From Lysobacteraceae bacterium NML93-0399 (GTDB lineage: Bacteria > Pseudomonadota > Gammaproteobacteria > Xanthomonadales > Xanthomonadaceae): a stretch of DNA of 64,000 nt. The DNA lies in assembly GCA_002307375.1 (NCBI GenBank), contig NTJI01000002.1, forward strand, positions 496,001 through 560,000. Direction: 5' to 3'. Positions 9,160-17,960 of this stretch are shown here, piece by piece; the stretch's first letter is position 1, and every line of letters starts with the position of its first letter. Position numbers and translations under genes: made by a program. Under the pieces are notes generated by a model that was not told where the DNA came from, did not search any database, and worked only from the letters and a program-made list of their open reading frames with translations.

Positions 9160-11640
9160 TCAGGACTGGGATCCGCTGCGCGGCCGATCCGCCGACGCCG
9201 CGTCTGCGACTGCGTCGGGCGGCGGGCGACCCGAGCCCCTGCGATGGGCATAGAACGCCGGAAGCCATTGCGGGGGTGCGAGCGCATCGGCTTCGACGCC
9301 CAGGGTGGCCGCCTGCTCGCGCAGCACGCGGTGCATCACCTCGATGTTGTCGGTGCTCGCCGAGATCACCGCCAGTGCATCGTCCATGCCGCGCAGGTCG
9401 AGCCTGCATACCGTCGATGCATGTCCCTGCTTGACCAGGAAACTGCGCGAGCGCTCATCCAGCGCGCGCACCACATCGAACTCGGCATCGGTGAGCTTGA
9501 GCCCCTCGACGTAGTCATCGCGCGCGGCATTGGGATTGGGCAACAGGATCAGCGTGGCGGTCTGCTCGACCAGTGCGGCGGAAATGTCGCTCGACAGTGC
9601 GTCTTCCGGGCTTTGGGTGGCGAAGATGCCCAGGCCGTTCTGCTTGCGGATCGTTTTCTGCTTGTTGCGGGCGAATTCCTTGAGCGCGCCGCCGCCGTCG
9701 AGGATCTTCCAGAACTCGTCCATGACGTAGATCAATGGCCGGCCATCGATCAGCGCCTCCAGCCGGTGCAGCAGGTAGTTGATGACCGGCACGCGCACTT
9801 CGGGATTGTCGATGACGTCGGTGTAGTCGAAGCCGATGATGTGGGCGCGCTCGAGGTCGATCAGATCGGCCGGGTTGTCGAAGACCCAGCCCAGGGTATG
9901 GCCGCAGGTCCATTTGCGCAGACGCGCGTAGAGACCGTCATCGCCCATGTTGGGCAGGCTCTTCTGGAAGTTCCCCATCGACCGCAGCGGCAGCGGCATG
10001 TCGAGGATGCTCTCGACGGCGCGATGGATGTCCTCGTCCTCGCGCGCGGTGTACTCGACCTTGCCGGCCAGGGTTTTCACCAGCCCGGCCAGGAACTGCA
10101 CGTTGGCGTCGGTACGCGCGCAGTGGAATGGATTGAAGCCGGTCGGCGCGCCGTTCTCCAGCGCGAGATAGGCCCCGCCGCAGGCGCGCACGAAGATCTC
10201 GGCGCCCCGGTCCTTGTCGAAGAAGAAGATCGTCGGCACCGGGTCGAACTTCTGTGCCTGGCTGAGCAGGAAGTTGATGAGCGCGGTCTTGCCGGTGCCG
10301 GACTTGCCGATGACCATGGTGTTGCCGATCGCCTTTTCACCCAGCGAATCCTCCGCCGGATGGGTCGCATGGAAGTTGAAGTAGTACGGCTGGCCGTTGG
10401 TGGTCTGCAGCACGGTGACCGCTTCGCCCCACGGGTTGCGGTCCGGCTTGCCGGTGGCGAAGTTGTGCAGCGGCGAGAGCCCCAGGAAGTTCAGCGAACT
10501 CACGTTCGCCAGCCGGGTGCGGTAGCGCCAGTTGCCTGGCAGCTGGGAATAGAACGAGGCCGCCACCGCCAGGTCTTCCTTGACCGATACGAAGCCCGCA
10601 TTCGACAGCTCCGCGCGTGCAGTGGCGATCTGCCGGGCCAGCGCCTGCTGGTCGGCGGCGTACAGCGCCATGATGAAATGGTATTCGCCGAGCACGAAGT
10701 TGCCCGAGGCGATCTCGTCCATGGCGTGGTCGAGCTCGGCGATCTGGCTGACGGCCTTGTCGCCCGAGGAAATCATCATGCCCTTGGTGCGGTCGAGCAC
10801 CTTGAGCGCGTCCTGCCGGCCCATCGGACTGAACGAATGGGTGATGACGTACTCGACGTCGAGATACTTGAGGTTGTTGAGGATGCCCGGATACGTGCCG
10901 TCCGTGTATTCCTTGATGTTGAGGATCGCGCCGTAACGATGCGCATGGCCAGGCGGGCTGACGACGAAATCGCCACTGCGTGCCGAGAACGTGTGCCGGC
11001 TGACCGCCAGGTAGTCGCACACCGGCGCGCGCAGGACCGGCACCGGTTCGTCGATGCGATTGAGCAGATAGGCGAACAGCTCCAGCGTACGCGAGAACAC
11101 CACGCCGTTGGCGCCTTCGTAGATGCCCAGGCGCTGGGGCGCGTAGTCCCGCAGCACGGCTTCGACATTGCCGGCCAGTTCCTCGACCTTGGCCAGTGCC
11201 TGGTCCTGCTCGGCCTGCAGACGCCCCAGATCGGCAGACTTCTCGACGAAGCGGCGGCCTCCCACGACCGGCCGGTAGAGCATCGTCAGGTACAGCTCGT
11301 TCTGCATGAGCTTCTGGGCCGAAAGGGTTTCGCTGTAGCGGTCGGACAAGGTCTGGTTGAAGGCCTGTGCGAAGCGCCCCGACATGTCGACTCGCCCCCG
11401 CCTGCGTACGTCGTGGACCCAGAACGCGACATTGACGAAGTCCGGCGCGCGCAGCGTCTGGAGCATGCGATTGAAGCTGCCGTGGCGATGCTCGAGCTCC
11501 CATGCCTCCCGCCCGACGAACGGCAGTCCCGCCATCCGCCAGGTGAGGAGGAAGTCCCCACCCGTCGTCTTGACCACGTGCGTGGAGACATGCGCCGACA
11601 GGGGCACGAACTCGGCGATGGGCGTGGCAGGCGCGGACAT
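9160..11640 (-). CDS. virB4: VirB4 family T4SS ATPase
   Basis: An 826-residue CagE/TrbE/VirB type ATPase, the largest energy-supplying subunit at the base of the secretion channel. Walker A GKSGTGKT is near residue 444 and Walker B IYVMDEFWKIL near 635. The RKQNGLGIFATQSPEDAL motif shared by VirB4 and VirD4 ATPases follows. The N-terminal half is the membrane-contacting CagE domain. It overlaps or abuts virB3 (3 bases apart), and virB5 follows after 32 bases. The 812-aa reading frame on the opposite strand is a codon-bias shadow. Confidence 0.95.
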   Translation of the reverse strand: MSAPATPIAEFVPLSAHVSTHVVKTTGGDFLLTWRMAGLPFVGREAWELEHRHGSFNRMLQTLRAPDFVNVAFWVHDVRRRGRVDMSGRFAQAFNQTLSDRYSETLSAQKLMQNELYLTMLYRPVVGGRRFVEKSADLGRLQAEQDQALAKVEELAGNVEAVLRDYAPQRLGIYEGANGVVFSRTLELFAYLLNRIDEPVPVLRAPVCDYLAVSRHTFSARSGDFVVSPPGHAHRYGAILNIKEYTDGTYPGILNNLKYLDVEYVITHSFSPMGRQDALKVLDRTKGMMISSGDKAVSQIAELDHAMDEIASGNFVLGEYHFIMALYAADQQALARQIATARAELSNAGFVSVKEDLAVAASFYSQLPGNWRYRTRLANVSSLNFLGLSPLHNFATGKPDRNPWGEAVTVLQTTNGQPYYFNFHATHPAEDSLGEKAIGNTMVIGKSGTGKTALINFLLSQAQKFDPVPTIFFFDKDRGAEIFVRACGGAYLALENGAPTGFNPFHCARTDANVQFLAGLVKTLAGKVEYTAREDEDIHRAVESILDMPLPLRSMGNFQKSLPNMGDDGLYARLRKWTCGHTLGWVFDNPADLIDLERAHIIGFDYTDVIDNPEVRVPVINYLLHRLEALIDGRPLIYVMDEFWKILDGGGALKEFARNKQKTIRKQNGLGIFATQSPEDALSSDISAALVEQTATLILLPNPNAARDDYVEGLKLTDAEFDVVRALDERSRSFLVKQGHASTVCRLDLRGMDDALAVISASTDNIEVMHRVLREQAATLGVEADALAPPQWLPAFYAHRRGSGRPPPDAVADAASADRPRSGSQS

Positions 11641-11642
11641 CG

Positions 11643-11960
11643 TCAGGGGGCGCCGCTACCGGGGGCGGGCCGGTCGCGGTAGGCATTGGCGGTGAAGACC
11701 CAGTCGCCGGCATGTCGACGCGCATCGCGCGCCTTGAGCCGGAACGACCAGTGCAGGCCCAACAGGCGGAAGATCATCTCGTCCCGACGCGCCATCTGAC
11801 GCATCACCATGATCACCACCGGCAACAGGGCCAGGAAGAACATGTCGATGTAGAAGGTCAGCAGCAGGCACGCGCCTGCAGCGGCCGCGAACGGCAGATA
11901 GGGCACGCCGAGAAACATTGGTGGTCGTGTGCAGCCGCGGAAGAGCACGTTCTTACGCAT
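11643..11960 (-). CDS. virB3: VirB3 inner-membrane T4SS protein
   Basis: A 105-residue protein with the VirB3 pattern: a short N terminus (VLFRGCTRPPMFLGVPYLPF), two closely spaced hydrophobic segments covering about residues 20-50, then a basic cytoplasmic tail. VirB3 works with VirB4 and is fused to it in some systems; here the two genes are 2 bases apart. It overlaps the end of virB2 by 8 bases. Confidence 0.9.
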   Translation of the reverse strand: MRKNVLFRGCTRPPMFLGVPYLPFAAAAGACLLLTFYIDMFFLALLPVVIMVMRQMARRDEMIFRLLGLHWSFRLKARDARRHAGDWVFTANAYRDRPAPGSGAP

Positions 11961-12333
11961 ACGTTGGCCAGAGCTGTGTCAACACCATGCCGAGGCCGCT
12001 GTCATCGGTCGATAGCAGCATCTGGGTCAGCTGTGCAGCCGCGCCGATCAGGAAGCCTCCGATGAGCACAGGCGCCACATCACCAATTCGTTTGTGATTG
12101 AACGCGATCTGGTAACCCGCAAAGATGATGGCGATCGTCACGACGGCGATCGATGCAACCTTCAGCAAGCCGGTTACATCATCGAAGAAACCACGGACAC
12201 GCTCCGTGGCCGCGCCGACGTTCTGTGCCCACACCAGCGCCGGCATTGCGAGCGAGGCGGCAGCGAACATGAGGCGTCCGGCGCGGCCGCGACGGCGTGC
12301 ACGAGTTTTCGAGTTTTTGGGCGTGGTCTGCAT
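11953..12333 (-). CDS. virB2: VirB2 major pilin
   Basis: A 126-residue precursor with a long basic leader (MQTTPKNSKTRARRRGRAGR), a signal segment ending near ALVWAQ, and a mature pilin with two hydrophobic helices (VASIAVVTIAIIFAGYQIAF and VLIGGFLIGAAAQL), which is the VirB2/TrbC fold. It polymerises into the T4SS pilus. I chose the MQTT start because GAGGATC precedes it at good spacing; a start 21 codons upstream (12396) would overlap the virB1 stop and is less likely. Confidence 0.85.
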   Translation of the reverse strand: MQTTPKNSKTRARRRGRAGRLMFAAASLAMPALVWAQNVGAATERVRGFFDDVTGLLKVASIAVVTIAIIFAGYQIAFNHKRIGDVAPVLIGGFLIGAAAQLTQMLLSTDDSGLGMVLTQLWPTYA

Positions 12334-12392
12334 TGAAAGATCCTCTGGTCGCGAATGTGAAACCGGAGCCCGCATATCGGACATCCGGGCAG

Positions 12393-13151
12393 TCAAAAAA
12401 CGAATGCCTCGTCATGAGATGTGCTGGACACGTTGCGTTTCTGAGGTGCCGCATTCGCGGCGGCAGCACCGGTGGGCTGCACGAGCACAGGACCCTCGCT
12501 GCCCTCAGGAGTCTGAATCGCGCGATTCACATGGGACGCTACGACCGCCCCGTCCGGCCCCTCGAGCGATACGGAGCGGGGCCCTGCAGGCGCTACCGCT
12601 CTGGGCGCAGCAACCGCCTCGTCGATACGTCGGGTCAGTCGCGACAGCGACGCCTTACCAGACGACTGTCCAGAGGACTCGGCTGAAATCCTTGGCGCGA
12701 CCGGAATTGCAGGCGCACCGGCCTGCCACGACGCCATCACCTTCTGTACGTAGCCGTGACGGAAGCCCGTCTCGAAGTTGCCCGAGTAGTAGCAGCTGAA
12801 GGCCTTGCCCCAGTCTCCGCCCGCGCGCCGATGGCAGTCGGCCAGAATCCGCGCACCTGCGCGCAGGTTGGCGCAGACATCGAACGCCCGTTCGTGCGAG
12901 TCCAGCCCTTGCGGCGTCAGATTGTGACGATTCACCTGGGCCAGTCCGAGCGAGAAGTTGTACCCCTCGCGCTCGAGCATCCGACTGGTCGACAGCGCTT
13001 CTTCGAGCGTGCGTGGCTGGCGCGCGAGACGCCCGCCGACCACGCCGATCGCGAACGGGTTGAAGGACGATTCGACGCCGACCACGTGGTGCATGACCTC
13101 GGCGGGCACCACCAGGTCGGTGCAACCCATCAGCTCCATACCGGGCAGCAT
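12393..13151 (-). CDS. virB1: VirB1 lytic transglycosylase
   Basis: A 252-residue protein with an SLT/VirB1 domain over about residues 10-150. The likely catalytic glutamate is Glu27 in VVGVESSFNPFAIGV. SLGLAQVNRHN and ILADCHRRAGGDWGKAFSCYYSGN complete the fold. It cuts peptidoglycan to let the secretion channel assemble. The C-terminal 100 residues are low-complexity and proline/alanine-rich, possibly the released VirB1*-type tail. No clear N-terminal signal peptide is present. GGGAGG precedes the chosen ATG; the longer frame to 13265 runs into virB11. Confidence 0.85.
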   Translation of the reverse strand: MLPGMELMGCTDLVVPAEVMHHVVGVESSFNPFAIGVVGGRLARQPRTLEEALSTSRMLEREGYNFSLGLAQVNRHNLTPQGLDSHERAFDVCANLRAGARILADCHRRAGGDWGKAFSCYYSGNFETGFRHGYVQKVMASWQAGAPAIPVAPRISAESSGQSSGKASLSRLTRRIDEAVAAPRAVAPAGPRSVSLEGPDGAVVASHVNRAIQTPEGSEGPVLVQPTGAAAANAAPQKRNVSSTSHDEAFVF

Positions 13152-13203
13152 CAGCGGCGTCCTCCCATGAAGGGTTTGTTGCGTGCGGCGGGCGTAAAGC
13201 ACG

Positions 13204-14250
13204 TCATGCCGCGAGTGCCCGTTCCGGATCGAAGTCGATGCCGGTGATGAAACGCCGCCCACCATGGGCCTTGATGTGGACGACGATCTCGATGGTCATC
13301 CGCAGCAAACGCTTGATCACCTCGAACTCGAGGCCCGTGCCTTCGGCCGATGCCTTCACCATCAGGGCAAGCTGGTCCCAGGCCTGCGTCGTGCTGCCTG
13401 CATGGCAGCTCGTGATCGAGCCCGGGTGCCCGGATGCGCAGTTGCGGATGAAGTAGAAGGACTCGTCACCGCGCAACTCGGCAAGGATGATCCGGTCGGG
13501 CTTCATGCGCAGGCACGCCTCCATGCAGCTCTTCGCGCTCACGTTGCCGGTGCTCTGCCCGCCCTTGGAATACAGTAGATGGACGACATTCGACTGGCGC
13601 AGGAAGAGTTCGCGCGCGTCCTCGATCGTCACCAGCCGTTCCTGGTCGGGAATGTGGTCGACCAGCGACTTCATGAAGGTGGTCTTGCCGCTGCCGGTCG
13701 CGCCGGCGACGACGATGTTCTTGCGGTAGCGCACCGCCTTGCGGAAGAAGTTTGCGTAGTCGCGGGCCCGCCGCAGCTCGAGCAGTTCCAGATCGTGGTC
13801 GCCCAGGCCGGTCGCCTGGTCGGGGATGTCGGCGAAAAAGCCGTCGCGCTCGTACTCGTCGAGCGTGCGGCCGGTACGCGAAGGCAGCCGGATGGTGATC
13901 GAGACCTTGCCCGCGTCGCAGGCGGGTGGGATCACGAACTGGGCACGCTGACCGGTCGGGAACGTCAGCGACACCATGGGGTCGGCATCGGTGATCCGCT
14001 GGCCGGTATTGCTCTCGTTGACAATGGCGGTGCAGAACTGGCGCGCACGTTCGAACGTCAGCGAAGGCACGGTGTCGCGCTGCCAGCCCTCCCGCGTTTC
14101 CAGGTACAGCTCGCCGGGGCGGTTGATGCAGATCTCGGTGACTTCCGGGGACTGGATGTGGTCGCCGATCCCGAGTACCGCGTACTGGTACTCCAGAAAG
14201 CGGTTCGACAATTGCGTGCCGGGGGAAGCGGAGGTCTCCATCGCGGTCAC
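13204..14250 (-). CDS. virB11: VirB11 hexameric T4SS ATPase
   Basis: A 348-residue secretion ATPase of the VirB11/PulE family. Walker A GATGSGKTT is near residue 180. The Asp box VTIEDARELFLRQ, Walker B region RMKPDRIILAELRGDE and the His box NCASGHPGSITSCHAGS follow. It switches the system between pilus building and substrate transfer. The ATG at 14250 overlaps the virB10 stop as ATGA, favouring this start over a second ATG three codons later. Confidence 0.95.
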   Translation of the reverse strand: MTAMETSASPGTQLSNRFLEYQYAVLGIGDHIQSPEVTEICINRPGELYLETREGWQRDTVPSLTFERARQFCTAIVNESNTGQRITDADPMVSLTFPTGQRAQFVIPPACDAGKVSITIRLPSRTGRTLDEYERDGFFADIPDQATGLGDHDLELLELRRARDYANFFRKAVRYRKNIVVAGATGSGKTTFMKSLVDHIPDQERLVTIEDARELFLRQSNVVHLLYSKGGQSTGNVSAKSCMEACLRMKPDRIILAELRGDESFYFIRNCASGHPGSITSCHAGSTTQAWDQLALMVKASAEGTGLEFEVIKRLLRMTIEIVVHIKAHGGRRFITGIDFDPERALAA

Positions 14251-15419
14251 CGCACCACGGCCGAGAAATCGACGTCCCGGGCCACGTAGACATTGACCAG
14301 GGTGCCCTGGTTGATGGTCACCGTCGGCGGCCGCGACATGTTGCGTTCCAGCGCGAGCGTCGCCATGCGCTCGAGCGTGCGGGCTGTGTTGCTCTCGTAG
14401 GGGCTCTGGACGACGAAGCCGTTGCCGTAGCTGGTCTCGCTGGGTCCGTACTCGGCGCCCGCGTACTTGAAGGCGTCGCTGAGCATACTGATCAGCAGCG
14501 CCGAGGTGATCCGCTGCCCCCAGTGCGCGGTGTAGTGCCCGGGCGAACCGGCGGCTCCGAGATTGTCGACGCCCGGGCTGCGCATGTTGACGTCGAGGCC
14601 GGTCGGCGTGGTGATGCGGTCCCAGACGATCGCCGCGCGGTCGCCGATGACGCTGTCGGCGTTGTAGAAGCCCATGACTTTCGAGCCGCGCGGCAGCAGC
14701 AGGCGACGGCCGTTCACCGAGTACACCGGCTCGGTCACCACACAGGAGGTGTAGCCGGGGAAGTCACTGACCACCCGCGACTGCAGCACGCAGCGGATGT
14801 AGGTGCCCCGCAGCAGCAGTGTGTCGGGACTGTAGAGCGGCTTGGCGCCCGTGGGGCCGTCGGCCGGCGCCTGCATGACCGACGCCGGGCCGGCCTCCTG
14901 CATGCCGGGGGCGCCGACCATGTCCGCCTCCCGTCCCCCGGGCGAGCTGACGCCTGCAACGTCCTGCATGCGGCGCTCGATCAGCGAGAGCGCGGAATCG
15001 CCAGGCAGCAGGCTGCCCGGGAGCGCGTTGATCCGACCGGGCGAGCTGGATCGCGCAGGCAGATCCTCGATCACCGGCAGGGGCGGCAGCTCCGGCACCT
15101 CGACAGGCTCGCGCGCCACCGGAAGTTCCGGAAGGTCGCGCGGCGCGCTCGGAATCACCACCCGTTCGGCCGCCTGCGGCGCCGGATTCGCGACGGGCGC
15201 AGTGCCCCTAGCGCTGAACAGCCAGAACGCAAGTGCGCCCAGCAGCAGGACGATGCCGGCGAGGAACAGCAGGGCCCGCCGATTGAGACGCTGCATCTCC
15301 GCCGACTGCAACACGGGCGCATCGGCATCCAGGTCGGCGGGGTGGGCACCGGCGCGCGCCTGGTAGGGATTCTCGGAACGATGCGGCGCGGCATCGTGTT
15401 CGGGCGGATGCGCGTTCAA
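14247..15419 (-). CDS. virB10: VirB10 T4SS envelope-spanning core protein
   Basis: A 390-residue bitopic protein: cytoplasmic N terminus, inner-membrane helix at about 48-68 (ALLFLAGIVLLLGALAFWLF), proline-rich periplasmic spacer at about 85-120 (LPELPVAREPVEVPELPP), and a C-terminal TrbI/VirB10 beta barrel with RGTYIRCVLQSRVVSDFPGY, the GSKVMGFYNA segment and an antenna-like region near TSALLISMLSDAF. VirB10 joins inner and outer membrane complexes and senses ATPase energy. Overlaps virB9 and virB11 by four bases on each side. Confidence 0.95.
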   Translation of the reverse strand: MNAHPPEHDAAPHRSENPYQARAGAHPADLDADAPVLQSAEMQRLNRRALLFLAGIVLLLGALAFWLFSARGTAPVANPAPQAAERVVIPSAPRDLPELPVAREPVEVPELPPLPVIEDLPARSSSPGRINALPGSLLPGDSALSLIERRMQDVAGVSSPGGREADMVGAPGMQEAGPASVMQAPADGPTGAKPLYSPDTLLLRGTYIRCVLQSRVVSDFPGYTSCVVTEPVYSVNGRRLLLPRGSKVMGFYNADSVIGDRAAIVWDRITTPTGLDVNMRSPGVDNLGAAGSPGHYTAHWGQRITSALLISMLSDAFKYAGAEYGPSETSYGNGFVVQSPYESNTARTLERMATLALERNMSRPPTVTINQGTLVNVYVARDVDFSAVVR

Positions 15420-16195
15420 GGCTCGGCACTCCTGCGCAGGCCGACCACGTGCGCGCCATGGCGCACGAGCAGGTAGGGATAGGTGCCGTGGACGACGATC
15501 ACATCGCCTTCCACCGTCGAGTTGACGACGAATTCCTCGCCATCCTCGCTGTCACGGGCGAACACGGCCGGGAAGTTGCCGCTGGGAAAGCGGCTGCGAT
15601 CGCCCATTCGGATATAGGTGAAGCGACGGTCGTCGTAGACCGTCGTAGGCACCAGCCAGTGCGGCGTGCGCCGGTGCTGGGTGTAGTCGTAGGCGAAGTG
15701 ATAATGGCGGTCGGGATGGACAGCGGTGCTGAGTTCGCCGCCGGCATCCGCATCGGCATCAGCGTCCGGCGCCGTCGTGAACCGTGTGTCACCCGGGTAG
15801 CTGAAGCGGATCTTGTACTGCACACCCGCCCGCCGGGCCTGATCGAGCGAACGCCAGTCAGTGGCGACCACTTTCAGTTCGAAGATGTAGGCGTGCGCGG
15901 CGGTGCGGACGAGCAGGTTGGTGTCGACGTCGACATTCCGCGGCTTGACGTAGAAAACGTTGTCGCGGCGGCTGATCTCCCAGCCGCCACTGAAGCCGCT
16001 GCTGTAGTCGAGGATCTGCTCGTGTGCGCTGAGCTCGATCTGGGTGGTGATGCCCAGACCGGTTCGCACCTGGTAGACGGCGTCGGCCTGGTAGGCATAT
16101 TCCTCCACCACCTGGGCGGCCGCCCGCGGAGACCACATCGAGGCGGCCAGCAACCAGTACATCAACGCAAGAGCCGGACGCGACCGACGGATCAT
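15416..16195 (-). CDS. virB9: VirB9 T4SS outer-membrane core protein
   Basis: A 259-residue periplasmic protein with a signal peptide (LALMYWLLAASMWSPRAAAQ) and the CagX/VirB9 fold: the AHEQILDYSSGFSGGWEISR and NVFYVKPRNVDVDTNLLV blocks, then a C-terminal domain with VYDDRRFTYIRM. It forms the outer-membrane core complex with VirB7 and VirB10. An Asp-Ala repeat (PDADADADAGG, near residue 145-155) forms a flexible acidic linker between domains. The ATG overlaps the virB8 stop (ATGA). The much longer upstream frame is a shadow of virB8. Confidence 0.93.
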   Translation of the reverse strand: MIRRSRPALALMYWLLAASMWSPRAAAQVVEEYAYQADAVYQVRTGLGITTQIELSAHEQILDYSSGFSGGWEISRRDNVFYVKPRNVDVDTNLLVRTAAHAYIFELKVVATDWRSLDQARRAGVQYKIRFSYPGDTRFTTAPDADADADAGGELSTAVHPDRHYHFAYDYTQHRRTPHWLVPTTVYDDRRFTYIRMGDRSRFPSGNFPAVFARDSEDGEEFVVNSTVEGDVIVVHGTYPYLLVRHGAHVVGLRRSAEP

Positions 16196-17070
16196 GGCAG
16201 CGCTCCTGTCGTCAAAGAGGGCTCGACGGCATCGGCGTCTTCCTCGAACTCGGACACCGGCAATGCGGCCGCGGGCTGCGTGCGCGACGTCCGGACGGGC
16301 ACTTCGTCCGCCCGTAGTGCGGGAAAGGCCCGGTCGGGCACCGGCGCTGCGGCGAAATCGAGGTCGACGCGGTAATTGGTGACCCGGAAGCCGAGCGGAT
16401 TGAGCAGCCGGTCCTCTTCGCTGAGGCGGAGGTCGGCGTTGTAGGTGAATTCCATCGTCGCAATCCGGCTGTCGATCGGCTCGCTGCGTCCGTTGGACTT
16501 GTCGTACAGACTGCGCTGGAAGCGCACCGTGGCGCCGGTCGGCCGGCGCCCCTCGCCGCCGCCGATCAGCACGATGCTCAGAATCCGCGTCCGGACCGAA
16601 CGGCCGTTGCCATAGAGGCGGAACGGGCGCTCGGGATTGTGTTCGGCGTGCAGCGCGATGTACGCCGGCGCGACCGCAGGCCCTGCCATCGACAGCGTCG
16701 TGCGCCAGTTGCGCTGACCGATCAGCCCCGAATCGTAGGATTCGCGCGCGAGTACGAACTGGGCGACGTTGCTCTTGTTGATGGCTTCCTCCATCGTGAC
16801 GTCGCGGTCGTTGAAGTTGCCGGTCAGGCGCGCGACGCTCGCCGTGCCGGTGTAGGGATCGGCCATCACCAGGTAGGGCACGCGTTCCTTGAGCGGCAGG
16901 AGCAAGGCGTAGCCCACCGCCAGCAGTACCGCCATGACCAACGCGCAGGCCGCGACCTGCCAGGCACGACGCTCGCTTCGGCGCATCTGCTCGGTGAGCG
17001 TGAGTTCGAAGTGCACGCCGTGCGCGATGGCGCGTTCGACTCCCGGCGTTTCGCGGCGTTTGCTGAACAT
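16192..17070 (-). CDS. virB8: VirB8 T4SS inner-membrane assembly protein
   Basis: A 292-residue bitopic protein with a cytoplasmic N terminus, one membrane helix at about residues 36-58 (WQVAACALVMAVLLAVGYAL) and a periplasmic NTF2-like VirB8 domain containing VPYLVMADPYTG and NKSNVAQFVLARESYD. The C terminus is extended and acidic (SEFEEDADAVEPS) compared with classic VirB8 of about 230 residues. It nucleates assembly of the inner-membrane complex. virB7 lies 5 bases upstream and virB9 overlaps. Confidence 0.93.
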   Translation of the reverse strand: MFSKRRETPGVERAIAHGVHFELTLTEQMRRSERRAWQVAACALVMAVLLAVGYALLLPLKERVPYLVMADPYTGTASVARLTGNFNDRDVTMEEAINKSNVAQFVLARESYDSGLIGQRNWRTTLSMAGPAVAPAYIALHAEHNPERPFRLYGNGRSVRTRILSIVLIGGGEGRRPTGATVRFQRSLYDKSNGRSEPIDSRIATMEFTYNADLRLSEEDRLLNPLGFRVTNYRVDLDFAAAPVPDRAFPALRADEVPVRTSRTQPAAALPVSEFEEDADAVEPSLTTGALP

Positions 17071-17075
17071 CGACG

Positions 17076-17579
17076 TCAGTGACTGTCGGCGCCCGCGCCC
17101 GGTGCTGGCGCAATCTGGCGCTGGCTGACCACGAGCGTGCCGCGCTCGGCCGACACCAGCACGCCCTGCGCCGCGTAAGCGTTCGACAATGCCGCCGCGG
17201 CCTGTTCCAGGCTGGTGGTCCGCACCTGCGCAACCGGTCCATGCAAGGTGTAGTCGTTGCCGTGCTGATAGGACAGCGTGATGCCCGCATCGGCCGACCA
17301 GCGCGTCAGCAAGGCCTTGAGCGTCTGATCGGAGGGGAACGCCTGGAAGACGTAGGCCTGGTGCAACGGCAGTGCCCGCGGCGCCTCGGCGAACTGGTGG
17401 ACCGGTCGCCACTTGCCACGGGGATCGGCGGCCTCCGGTGTCGCGCATCCGCCAAGTGCGGCCAGCCCGACACAGCACAGCCATGCCCGCAGGTGCCGGC
17501 GTATCCGCGTTCCCCTCGTGTTCGTGCTGGCGTCCAAGGTTTCCGTCCCCTGATAGACCATCTCGCTCGCCATCCGCAT
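17076..17579 (-). CDS. virB7: VirB7 lipoprotein with C-terminal N0-like domain
   Basis: First gene of the virB operon. The lipobox LAALGGC follows an arginine-rich n-region, so the mature protein is an outer-membrane lipoprotein. Unlike the ~50-residue VirB7 of Agrobacterium it carries about 110 more residues (VFQAFPSDQTLKALLTRWSA through GVLVSAERGTLVVSQ) resembling the N0/TcpQ-type domain known in Xanthomonas VirB7, which forms an extra ring in the core complex. The ATG at 17579 gives an unusually long leader; a TTG at 17535-17537 preceded by CAGGGGACGG is a better start (about 153 residues). Confidence 0.82.
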   Translation of the reverse strand: MRMASEMVYQGTETLDASTNTRGTRIRRHLRAWLCCVGLAALGGCATPEAADPRGKWRPVHQFAEAPRALPLHQAYVFQAFPSDQTLKALLTRWSADAGITLSYQHGNDYTLHGPVAQVRTTSLEQAAAALSNAYAAQGVLVSAERGTLVVSQRQIAPAPGAGADSH

Positions 17580-17960
17580 GACCGCGGACGACGCATCGCA
17601 TCCCTGCTCACACGAGCGCCCAGGCTTCGGCGCCCCGCACTCGATGACGGGGCGACGCTATCGACGACCCGAAAACGCGTCAACGCGCCCGTCTGCGATG
17701 CGCAGGCGCATTTCCGGCTTCACCGCGACGCGGCAGCCTTCCCGGTCGATCACGCGATTCTCCCGGCGAAAACCGTGGTTCGCGGTGCGCCCGCGTGGAA
17801 GAGTGGCAACCGGAGACACCACTCGCCCGACAGCGCACTGGACCGGAATGCCGATTGCCGCAAGGTCATTTCCTGACCCGTCACTCCGGCAAACCACGCC
17901 GCGCCAACGGCACTCGAGCCCGCATGCTTCCAACCCATGCACGGGGAGCGCGAGAGGTTC
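17580..17960. other. Divergent control region between virB7 and the virD4-side genes
   Basis: About 380 bases (about 420 if virB7 starts at the TTG) between two divergent T4SS transcription units. It must carry both promoters. I see no convincing -10/-35 pair, palindrome or ribosome site other than those mentioned for the flanking genes, and no credible small gene; frames through it lack ribosome sites and sensible composition. Confidence 0.5.

Noticed and set aside
9244-11682. 812-aa open frame on the plus strand across virB4
   Set aside because: Antisense shadow created by high third-position GC; rich in R, H, Q and D with no recognisable domain, while virB4 on the other strand has full motifs.
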